Part shown: piece by piece, positions 55,738 through 64,000 of the stretch
How the letters are laid out: every line of letters begins with the position of its first letter
Numbering within the stretch: the first letter of the stretch is position 1
Assembly: GCA_016800925.1 (NCBI GenBank)
Contig: JABCPU010000019.1
Coordinates: 1 to 64,000 of the forward strand
Source: Suillus spraguei
Taxonomy: Eukaryota; Basidiomycota; Agaricomycetes; Boletales; Suillaceae
Reading direction: 5' to 3'
Length of the DNA: 64,000 bases
Position numbers and translations under genes: made by a program
Notes under the pieces: model-generated
Seen by the model: the letters and a program-made list of their open reading frames with translations, nothing else
Databases searched by the model: none
Told to the model about the DNA's origin: nothing

Positions 55738-57415
55738 TCAGGCCTCGTTGATATCGACATCAGGTCCGGAGATGATGGCCTTGATGACCCCCTTGCCATC
55801 GGGGCTCTTGCCATTGCGAGTAGTTTCAAATGCCTCGCGCGCCTGCGTGAACGGGAAGCTATCGGAACTCTTAGCACGACAAGCATTTAACAGCTATCCG
55901 ACAGGTAGCATACCGATGCGATACAAGGGGTTTGACGTCAACCTTGCCTGAAGTAGCAAGGGCTATAGCGAGAGGGTAGTCACCGGGCTTCATTCAACAA
56001 GGGTCAGGTAATGCTTCAGAGAGAAACAATGATAGAAAAAAAACTTACGCCATATCGGAAAGAGCCCTTGATGACGAGTTCTTTGCAAATGACCACAAAC
56101 ATGTCGATGTTGACATTGGGGTTACCCATGCCGACCTACTCACAATCAATCAGACAGTTCCTTCAGCGCTGTCGGTTTCAACTTACCTGGACGAAGGTGC
56201 CACCACTCTTGACGATCCGAATACCAGTTTGAATAGAAACCTCCGCACCAGAAGCATCCAAAACCAGGTCAATTGCCTGAGGTCCACGATCAGCGATTCC
56301 GAGCTTCTCCTTCATCGCCTGAGCATTGCGTATCGAGAACGCAACTCTCGATTCGTCCTTCTCCATAGGAGGAGGTAGGAATACGTCGGTTGCAGCATAT
56401 GCTTTGGCAAATTCGAGACGACTAGGAACGATGTCGACAGCGATAACACGGGAAGCGCCAAGAGCTTTCGCGACGGCCATGCATAGAAGTCCAACCGGTC
56501 CACAACCAAAGACGGCGACGGACTGGTTTGACCGCAAAGCACCGAGCTTCGAGACAGCATGAACTGCGACGGAAAGAGGTTCCATCTAGAATAGAGTCAA
56601 ATGTAAGTAAAATGCGATGCCATGTGGTTAACCGCTTACCATCGCTCCATCCTCGAGACTGAGGTTTGGTGGAAGTGGGTAAGCAAGATCAGACGGTAGG
56701 CGATAGTAACGAGCAAGAGTGCCATCTGTGGGAGGAGTAGCAGCAAAGATGACGTCGGGGCAAAGCTACTCGGAACCATCAGGAAACAAAACTGGGGCAC
56801 AAAACTATCCTTACCTGGTAGCGACCCTCCTTGCAAGCTTCGCACTTGCGACATGTTGCGCCAGGCTCCATAGCCACTCGGTCACCCACTTTGACATTGG
56901 TTACGCTAGAGCCAACTACAGTTGAAGGTTCAGATGAAGTATTGTTCTAGATGAGAGGTAAACTATGGACGTACCTTTCGATACCACGCCCGCTGCCTCG
57001 TGACCCAGCACCTGGTAGCTAACGATGAGGCTCGGCCGTGGATCCTATCGAAACTGACATACCATGGGCTTCTCTACAACAAAATCCCCGATCCTTCCAT
57101 GGACAAGAAAGTGTACCTGGTGATAACTTCGTATCCTAGTTCAGAACAATAAATAGGGGCGTACATCTGAACCGCAGATTCCTTGTTGTCATGTCGAATG
57201 AGCCTTGGGAGAAAATTAAAGGACAGAGGCTCTGTGAACGAACCTGTCTTCTTCACCTCTACAAGGACTTCATTGCGGTCAACTTCACAAGATAAGGCGA
57301 TTTAGCGAGCGTGAGGGAACCAGGATCCAAAGATAGACTCACTCTCTGGAACTGGTTTTTGCTGGATTTCGACGTCCAGAACGCCCTTGAGCACGAATGA
57401 TGGGTTATCAGACAT
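55738..57415 (-). CDS. XYL2: Xylitol/sorbitol dehydrogenase, zinc MDR family
   Basis: Oxidises xylitol to D-xylulose (or sorbitol to fructose) with NAD. ATG 57415 MSDNPSFVLKGVLDVEIQ; after introns TGICGSD (catalytic zinc Cys), VHFLVHGRIGDFVVEKPM, VLGHEAAGVVSK (zinc His-Glu), VGDRVAMEPG, CRKCEACKEGRYQLCP (structural zinc: four Cys). The Rossmann part is VAVFGCGPVGLLCMAVAKAL followed by VIAVDIVPSRLEFA; the Asp after the second strand favours NAD over NADP. Then VLDASGAEVSIQTGI, GGTFVQVGMGNPNVNIDM, KGSFRYGPGDYPLAIAL, and GKGVIKAIISGPDVDINEA to the stop at 55738. About seven introns. The xylitol versus sorbitol preference cannot be read from the sequence. Confidence 0.9.
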
Positions 57416-59651
57416 GATGAGAAAAACAAAGTGGAGATCAAGGGGAATGATTCATTTGCAATTTTCAGACACCTTAAGAACTGACTGTAGGGATCGGACC
57501 GCGGCGTGCTTTTGGGCCGTACTAGACCCGTGACGAGTTAATGACAAGTAGTCTCCGCTAGTCAACCCTTTATGGGGCCAGATTCTGATAACTCATGACC
57601 AGTACCCGACGTCAAGTGATAGAACGGGTTCTAATAGGGACACTCACATCTGGGAGCTTATAGCGTGTTGCGCATGGATGTAAACCGTAAGCTCCCAGGT
57701 GTGAGCGTCCCTATTAATCATCGTGACGGTTCTTGTGCACACTCCGTTAGGACCCGTCACACCCAGGCGTCCCTCGATTCCGCTTTGCGTTTTGGTTGCT
57801 ACCTTTTCAAAGTTCGAACTACAGGACGAAGCTGCTCGGGTTGCCGCCGCCGCGGACTACTGTCTCTGCATAGGATAATGTTTCTTGGACATTCCCTTCA
57901 TCAGTCCCATACCCATCTCCCACAATAGACTAACAAGCTCAAATCATCGCTCTTCAACCCCATGCTCATAAGCGCACCATCACTCCCTTGCGTCCTTGCA
58001 GTTTATTCTACAAACCTACATCAACGTTGGTTGAGTATACCAGAATATGGATCGAAAAGATGTCGACATGGGATAAGCAAGTGCGTGGATACCATGTGAC
58101 ATGAATGAGCTCGGGTACACACCATACAATCGAGCGCATGTTACCTCGAGATCAGATATTGATATTCCTGTAGCGATTACAAGTCTTGGAGTCACACCAT
58201 GCATCGAATGCTACCAGGTCTTGATATTAACCCTTGAGTTACATTTCGCCTGACGAAAACCGTAGGGGTGCAAGCAGGTGCCACCCTTTGCGTAGCTTAA
58301 TTAGGAATAGAGCCCAGGACCTTGTTGTAGATCATCATTAGCATCAGCTTCTATCTGCAAAAAAACAAGCACGTAGCTGGCCACGCCAGTCTAACATGTT
58401 GCTTCATCATGGGTTGTGCGATCAAGGCGTCAGAGAAACTGCAATATAGGACGGTGAATGCTGCCTCTGTCGATCGAAAAGGTAGGGAGACTATGCCTCT
58501 CAGTTTTCCCAATCGAGAATATTTCCGCCAGTTCAACTAGTGATCGGCGATCATCGAGATGCCCTCACGCCTTTGAGTCTGGGGAATTAGTCGATGATAT
58601 GCTCGTTGCCCGTAAAGAGAATAGCATATCTCAGTAGCACCGCAGACGTATGATACAAGCTGTTTTTCTGCAATATTCGTCAGGAAACATATATCATAGG
58701 AAAGTCCCCGCGATAAGAACGGAGGGAAATTGATATCTGAAAGCCGATTGAAGCACAGTGCGTCGAACATAATTCTTATCGAGAAACTCAAACGTCTATG
58801 TGCCATCGACGTAAAAGTTCATTGACTCACATTATGATCGATACCAGGATGATTCAGGTCTGCACCCAAAGGGAAGTTAAAGCCTTAAGAAAATCGTCGC
58901 GGAAGGAAGTCGTGTGAGCGGATAGTAAATAGTATATCGTGCATAATGCATCATTTGTAATCTATGCGGTATGGACGATTCAGCAGGTTGTTTAAAATAG
59001 TATGAAATAGGTTAACTTGAAGTTACCACAGTTCTGATAAGCGGACGAACTAGCAACTTGAAAGTATTATAAATACCACGAGACAGACTCGGCAGCAAAT
59101 ACTTTATTTTGTCGCTGGGAGAGATCTTGTCAAGTCTTTAAATGAGTCCAAGACATTGAAACAAACCAGCAGGAGCAATAGTAGCACTCCCGGCGGTCGA
59201 CAAAAAAAATACGGAATACCGTGAGGTTGGAATCAAAATTGTTCAAGATAAGCTTCATCAATAGACGTAAATGAATAACATCCGCTCCCCGTCCCTCGCT
59301 AATGCCAGCTTGGTTTGAGCTACCACACGCATGACGAGAACATTGTGGGAGTTGGAGATCACATGCAAGTGACTTGTGATTTGGACTAATCGGGTATGTC
59401 GTCATTTCTCTAGGAGGAATACCTTTTCAGGTAACTTATGGCTAACATCGTCACCACCAAGTTGCAAGTGAGACCTCAGACAACCGAGAGTATAAAATCA
59501 TGTACAATCCCTTTCTTATCCTTTGACACTAACCTCAACGTCGACTCATCAATCAAGAAGTACTGACGCTCAGCAAGTTCAACAATCGACTTCGAATTCA
59601 CATCTCGTTTGGAACCGAACTTCGTTATCTTCAACATACTGATTAGCATCA
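57416..59651. other. 2.2-kb intergenic region
   Basis: The longest gap in the right half. Scattered frames of 60-90 codons on both strands show no recognisable content. It contains an imperfect palindrome listed separately. The right end holds the kinase promoter. No tRNA or transposon protein remnant found. Confidence 0.45.
57632..57716. repeat. Imperfect hairpin, 29-bp arms, 27-nt loop
   Basis: Left arm 57632-57660 (TAATAGGGACACTCACAT...) and right arm 57688-57716 are reverse complements except at two positions (A versus G, T versus C). The loop is 57661-57687. On the plus strand as RNA, one mismatch would be a U-G wobble and the other A-C. Could be a tiny foldback element, a small-RNA precursor-like hairpin, or a DNA palindrome. 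It lies about 220 bp upstream of XYL2. Confidence 0.65.
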
Positions 59652-61124
59652 ATGGATTATAGCGAAGCCGCTCTCCCAAACTTCTCAGGTCAGATCGTCG
59701 GCAATGGTCGTTTCGAGCTTGTCGATATGATTGGTTCGGGCTCCTACGGAAACGTCTATCGTGCTCTCGATGCTCAATCAGACCCATGCGAACCTGTCTA
59801 CTATGCAATCAAGTGCTTGCCAAAAACGGAACTCTCTCCTGAGCGCCTCGTATGCCAGAAACGTGAGATCTCATTGCACTCCTTAGTATCCAGATCGTCG
59901 CCACATATCTGCACCCTTCACGAGATCATCGAGGAAGAACTTTACATCTACTTCGTGCTCGACTACTGTCCGGGTGGGGACCTCTACACCGCCATCATCG
60001 AGAACCGTATCTACCAGAACAATGTCCCGCTCATCAAGAGGGCATTCGTCGAGCTTCTTGATGGTGTACACGCCTGTCACCAGTTGGGTGTGTACCACCG
60101 TGACCTGAAACCAGAGAACATCCTCTGTCGCCAGGGTGGGTTGGATATTCGTATCGCCGATTTCGGGCTAGCGACCAAAAGTCGTCTCAGTCAGGAATTT
60201 GGCGTGGGCAGTTCATATTATATGAGTCCTGGTATGTCCCGATATCAAATTGCACAGGTGCACTATCTGAAACACTGCATCCCAGAATGTATTAGTCGTG
60301 AGATGAAGTACCCTCATTACTCGCCACTTCACACGGATATCTGGTCATTAGGCATCATTCTTGTGAATATGGTCTCAGGTCGCAATCCTTGGCGATTTGC
60401 GACACCATCGGACGAGGGCTTCCTAGGATATCTCTACAACGTGGACTTCCTTCGCGAAGTCCTTCCCATCTCGAGACCTTTCAACGAAATCCTCAAGCGC
60501 ATCTTCCGCCTACAACCGCTCTCGCGAATCACCCTTCCTGAGCTCAGAGAAGAAATACTCAAACTTGATACCTTCTACATGAGCGACGCTGAGCTCCGTG
60601 ACGCGTCGGACAACGCGCGAGAAGCTGCTCAAGATGACTACTATAGGCGCGCCGCACCGTTGACGGGCTTGATATTCAATCAAGTCGTAGCCGACACAAC
60701 CCTTGTCAACTGTCCATCGACGATATCCAACTTCCACTCCGACGGCGGTCCCCCTTATCCTGAGTGGGCTTATCGCCGCTCCGCGCCTACATCTCGACGA
60801 CCTAGCGACCTACCGCCCGTGAGCGTCAACAGGACACCATCACATCTCCATATTCAAACCTTCAAGTCACAAGACTATCGACTTTACGAGTCACGGGATA
60901 ACCTATCAGTCTGTTCTATGCGTTCAGCTTCTTCAGGGGCAGAGAGCGAGGGACCCATCACTCCGGAAACGCACGCCCATGAGCCTGCCATTGACGTGGC
61001 AGACTTGTCTGAGGGGCAGACACTTGATGAACCAATGGTTGCTCGCATACCTGTCAAGATGGCGTCAAAGCAATCTCGTCGGTTCTCGTTTCGTAACGTA
61101 GTTTCACGGTTTAAGATCTTCTGA
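59652..61124 (+). CDS. Ser/Thr protein kinase, Ran1/Sks1-like
   Basis: Kinase domain from the N-terminus: FELVDMIGSGSYGNVYRALD (Gly-rich loop), YYAIKCLPK (ATP-binding Lys), YFVLDYCPGGDLYTAI, GVYHRDLKPENILC (catalytic loop Asp), RIADFGLATKS (Mg-binding DFG), YYMSPE (APE-like), HTDIWSLGIILVNMVSGRNP, WRFA. The C-terminal 150 residues are disordered with SRRPSDLP-type sites and end in a basic stretch. The HRDLKPENIL..G..IRIADFGLAT and SPECISR layout is that of the Ran1/Pat1, Sks1 and Vhs1 group, which controls meiosis entry or nutrient response in yeasts. One intron, 60232-60285, is exactly 54 bases and contains no stop in frame. Removing it restores YMSPECISREMK. About 472 residues when spliced. 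Confidence 0.85.
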   Translation: MDYSEAALPNFSGQIVGNGRFELVDMIGSGSYGNVYRALDAQSDPCEPVYYAIKCLPKTELSPERLVCQKREISLHSLVSRSSPHICTLHEIIEEELYIYFVLDYCPGGDLYTAIIENRIYQNNVPLIKRAFVELLDGVHACHQLGVYHRDLKPENILCRQGGLDIRIADFGLATKSRLSQEFGVGSSYYMSPGMSRYQIAQVHYLKHCIPECISREMKYPHYSPLHTDIWSLGIILVNMVSGRNPWRFATPSDEGFLGYLYNVDFLREVLPISRPFNEILKRIFRLQPLSRITLPELREEILKLDTFYMSDAELRDASDNAREAAQDDYYRRAAPLTGLIFNQVVADTTLVNCPSTISNFHSDGGPPYPEWAYRRSAPTSRRPSDLPPVSVNRTPSHLHIQTFKSQDYRLYESRDNLSVCSMRSASSGAESEGPITPETHAHEPAIDVADLSEGQTLDEPMVARIPVKMASKQSRRFSFRNVVSRFKIF

Positions 61125-61592
61125 TTAGTACATGCTACAGTAGTCATACATACCCTAGCGTACATTAGTCTAAATCTGATTTGTAGTAACCAAGCCGTCG
61201 GATTTCTGATGCGATAAGCTAGGCAATTGCTGAGTGGGCTGTTCAGATGTTTTGGAAACCAAACTAAGTATTGACTACCCATTAGGCCAAAAAGATGAAC
61301 CCGTGATAGACTGAGCGTCGACGTTTAGCCTTGATAGAATGGGAGAGTGTTTAGGCGTGTGCGACGATGAAGGGGTTTTATGTGATGGACTCCCATGTTC
61401 ATGGGAGATGATGGGGAAGAACACAAGTGCTCTCAGGAATGTAAATGCTGGCAGATAAGCTGGCATGCCGTGGAAATTGATTAGATCTTTGATCGTAAAC
61501 TCAGGGCAGGCGCAGACTCAGATGACTTATAAGGCGCAGCTCGATCGATAGCCTCTTCATTCCCTTCTTCCTACATCCATAACTCATTCAGA
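61125..61592. promoter_or_regulatory. Upstream region of MET6
   Basis: 468 bp between the kinase stop and the MET6 start. A pyrimidine-rich stretch (TTCATTCCCTTCTTCCTAC, 61557-61575) just upstream of the start is typical of strongly expressed fungal genes. GACTTATAAGG near 61523 could serve as a TATA element. Confidence 0.45.
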
Positions 61593-64000
61593 ATGGTATC
61601 TTCAAGCGTCCTTGGTTTCCCCCGCATCGGTACATAGATCATGACTATAAGCTAGACCTATCTCACTCCATTGATAGGTGCAAACCGTGAGGTGAAAAAG
61701 GCTGTCGAAGCCTACTGGGGTGGCAAGATCTCCGCAGAGGATTTGCTCAAGGTTGCTGCCGATGTCAAAAAATCCAGCTGGACTAACCTCAAAGCACGAG
61801 GTGTCGACTTGATCCCCAGGTTGGTACTCTCTTCGAGATCGATGATGTTTATTTATCTGATAAATCTATTCATAGCGGAGAATTCTCCCTCTATGACCAC
61901 GTTCTTGATCACTCTGCGGCATTCAACGCCATCCCTAAGCGTTACCAGGGTCTTGGGCTCTCTCCCCTCGATGTTTTCTTCGCTATGGGCCGTGGTCGTC
62001 AGGCTGGCAACGTTGATGTCCCCGCTTGTGAAATGAAGAAATGGCACGTGTCTTGGTTTTATTGTCCCTAAATGGTGTTGTTGATTTAATTTAATGTTTC
62101 AGGTTCGACTCCAACTACCACTTTGTCGTCCCAGAGTTGTCCGAGGAGACCGACTTCAAGCTCCTATACAATAAGGCTCTTGCCGAGTACAACGAGGCTA
62201 AGGAGGCCGGCGTTATCACTCGCCCAGTCGTTCTCGGCCCTATCTCTTACCTTATCCTTGCCAAGGCCGGCAAGGAGGCCCCTGCTACCTTCCAGCCTAT
62301 CTCGTTGCTCCCTAAGATCCTGCCTGTTTACAAGCAGCTCCTGTCTGAGCTGAAGGCTGCTGGTGTCCAATCCGTCCAGATCGACGAGCCCATCCTTGTT
62401 CTTGACAAGGGTGCCGAGCTCGACAAGCAGTATGCGTCTGCTTACGGCGAACTTGTCGGTGTCGCTCCCAAGATCATTCTCACCACCTACTTCAACCGCT
62501 TGGACTCCAACATCAACTTCATCGCCAAGCTTCCTGTTGCTGGCCTCCACATTGATCTCGTCCGTGCACCCCAGCAGCTCGGCGAGGTCATTGCTGCCAT
62601 CAAGTCCACCCCCATAATACTTTCTCTTGGTGTTGTTTCTGGACGTAACATCTGGAAGGCAGACTTTGCAGTTGCCATCAAGCACGCACAGACTGCCATC
62701 GCTGCTCTCGGAGCTGACCGTGTCATCGTTGCCACCTCTTCCTCTCTCTTGCACACCCCTGTCACTCTTGCTTCTGAGAAGAAGCTCACTGAGCAGCAAA
62801 GGGACTGGTTCTCGTTCGCCCTTGAGAAGGCGTCCGAGGTTGCCACCATCGCAGCTGTTCTCTCTGGCTCTCAAGACCCCGCGGTCTCTGCTGCCCTTGA
62901 GGCTAACAAGGTCTCCATTGCTAAGCGTCGTCAGTTCGAGTCCACTTCGGACGACGCTGTTCGCAAGCGTGTTGCTGCCATTACCCCTGACATGTACCAC
63001 CGCAAGAGTCCCTTCGCCACTCGCAAGGATGTCCAGGCCAAGCACCTCAACTTGCCCAAGTTCCCTACCACCACTATCGGTTCCTTCCCTCAGACCAAAG
63101 AGATCCGTACTGCCCGTGCCAAGCTCGGCAAGGGTGAGATCTCCGAGGCTGAATACGACGAGTTCATCGCAAAGGAGATTGAGATGGTCGTTAAGTTCCA
63201 GGAGAAAGTTGGCCTTGATCTCCTCGTCCACGGCGAGCCTGAACGTAACGACATGGTCCAATACTTTGGTGAACAACTGAACGGCTTCGTCTTCACTCAA
63301 AACGCCTGGGTGCAGAGCTACGGATCTCGGTGAGCATTGATTAGAAGGAAAGTTGAATAATCGAGCCTCATTCTTTTACCAACAGTTATGTCCGCCCTCC
63401 CATCATTGTGTCTGACGTTAGCCGTCCTAAGCCGATGACTGTCAAGTGGAGCAGTTACGCACAGAGCGTCTCCACCAAGCCCATGAAGGGTATGCTTTCT
63501 GGCCCTGTCACCATCTTGAACTGGTCCTTCCCTCGTGACGATGTCCCACGTAAGCTGCAGTCGCAGCAGCTTGCTCTTGCGCTCCGTGATGAGGTCATTG
63601 ATCTCGAAAAGGCTGGCATCAGTGCCATCCAGGTCGACGAGCCTGCTATTCGTGAAGGTGTAAGTGTCTTCATGTGATCAGATTAACTTGCTGCTAATCA
63701 AGACTCCTTAGCTTCCTCTCCGTCGTTCTGACTGGGATGAGTACTTGGAATGGGCTGTGGACACCTTCAAGCTCTCCACCGCTGGTGTGTCTGATGCTAC
63801 TCAGACCCACTCTCACTTCTGCTACTCCGACTTCGGTGACATCTTCCCCTCCATCCAGCGTCTCGATGCCGATGTCATCTCTATTGAGTTCTCGAAGAGT
63901 GATATGAAGCTCCTCCACACCTTCAAGCAATACGGCTACTCCAACCAGATTGGTCCTGGTGTCTATGACATCCACTCGCCTCGTGTCCCCAGCGAGGAGG
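61593..64000 (+). CDS. MET6: Cobalamin-independent methionine synthase (partial)
   Basis: Transfers a methyl group from 5-methyltetrahydrofolate to homocysteine in the cytosol. ATG 61593 [13 protein letters not shown], spliced to [20 protein letters not shown]; later [140 protein letters not shown], and [13 protein letters not shown] with the zinc-binding His and Cys. The window ends at 64000 before the last zinc ligands and the stop. Codon choice is strongly biased to C-ending codons, unlike neighbours, which suggests high expression; it also opens a long antisense frame that is not a gene. Introns at 61612-61667, about 61820-61875, about 62032-62102, 63330-63386 and 63660-63712. Confidence 0.95.

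Noticed and set aside
57665..57928. 87-codon plus-strand frame over the hairpin
   Set aside because: Starts inside the hairpin loop with a TTG, is Arg/Cys/His-rich without a domain, and has no neighbours to support it.
62164..63300. 378-codon minus-strand frame opposite MET6
   Set aside because: It is a by-product of the C-ending codon bias of MET6; its composition is Leu/Gly/Asp-rich without any domain, and the sense strand is unambiguous.
1..64000. CRISPR arrays, bacterial operons or integrated virus
   Set aside because: No regularly spaced repeats and no phage or viral genes were seen; the gene content and introns are those of a fungal chromosome.

Overview
The window is nuclear DNA of a filamentous basidiomycete. 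Almost every conserved gene is cut by short GT-AG introns of roughly 45 to 70 bases with CTAAC/CTGAC-like branch sites. The proteome mixes Ura3, Ste14, Met6, Pcf11, Dom34 and Pus7 homologues with agaricomycete-specific families: DUF6698, HET-domain proteins, and a WD40-HET relic of a type I associate with Boletales. The order-level guess (Boletales, Suillus/Rhizopogon/Paxillus-like) rests on remembered family resemblance, not on a search.

Layout. 1-6.9 kb is accessory and decayed: a zinc-finger transposon-like fragment, an unrecognised multi-exon gene, a DUF6698 relic whose intron carries a 263-bp foldback element, a Helitron helicase relic, and next to it a 5'-truncated DPH6 tail. 7.1-12.9 kb is conserved: a GPH/sucrose-type transporter, an Avo2-like TORC2 ankyrin protein, and a STEEP1/CXorf56 homologue. 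13.5-17.7 kb holds two damaged HET-family loci arranged head to head. 17.9-30 kb is looser, with a coiled-coil protein, a secreted GH18 chitinase, a proline-rich protein, a WTAP/Mum2-like protein, and a secreted glutaminase A-like protein.

From 30.3 to 57.4 kb the genes are dense housekeeping genes: CPD photolyase, Plp1/TXNDC9, Dom34/pelota, Ura3, Pus7, an MFSD10-like MFS carrier, a GT32 mannosyltransferase, a Swt1-type PIN nuclease, Pcf11, ribosomal protein L9, Ste14, mitochondrial EF-G2, a nuclear-looking protein of unknown function, and a xylitol/sorbitol dehydrogenase. After a 2.2-kb gap come a Ran1/Sks1-type kinase and the start of cobalamin-independent methionine synthase, which runs off the right edge.

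The housekeeping block is packed as divergent pairs sharing 110-150 bp promoters (PLP1/DOM34, URA3/PUS7, STE14/MEF2) and as convergent pairs with 44-80 bp between stop codons. Nothing resembles a coherent new multi-gene system. The most interesting items are the foldback element inside a DUF6698 intron, the Helitron/DPH6 junction, the paired broken HET loci, a GC-AG intron in URA3, RGG tracts inside Pus7, a possible C/D snoRNA and a 29-bp-arm hairpin. Spans of multi-exon genes are start-to-stop; introns were placed by eye.
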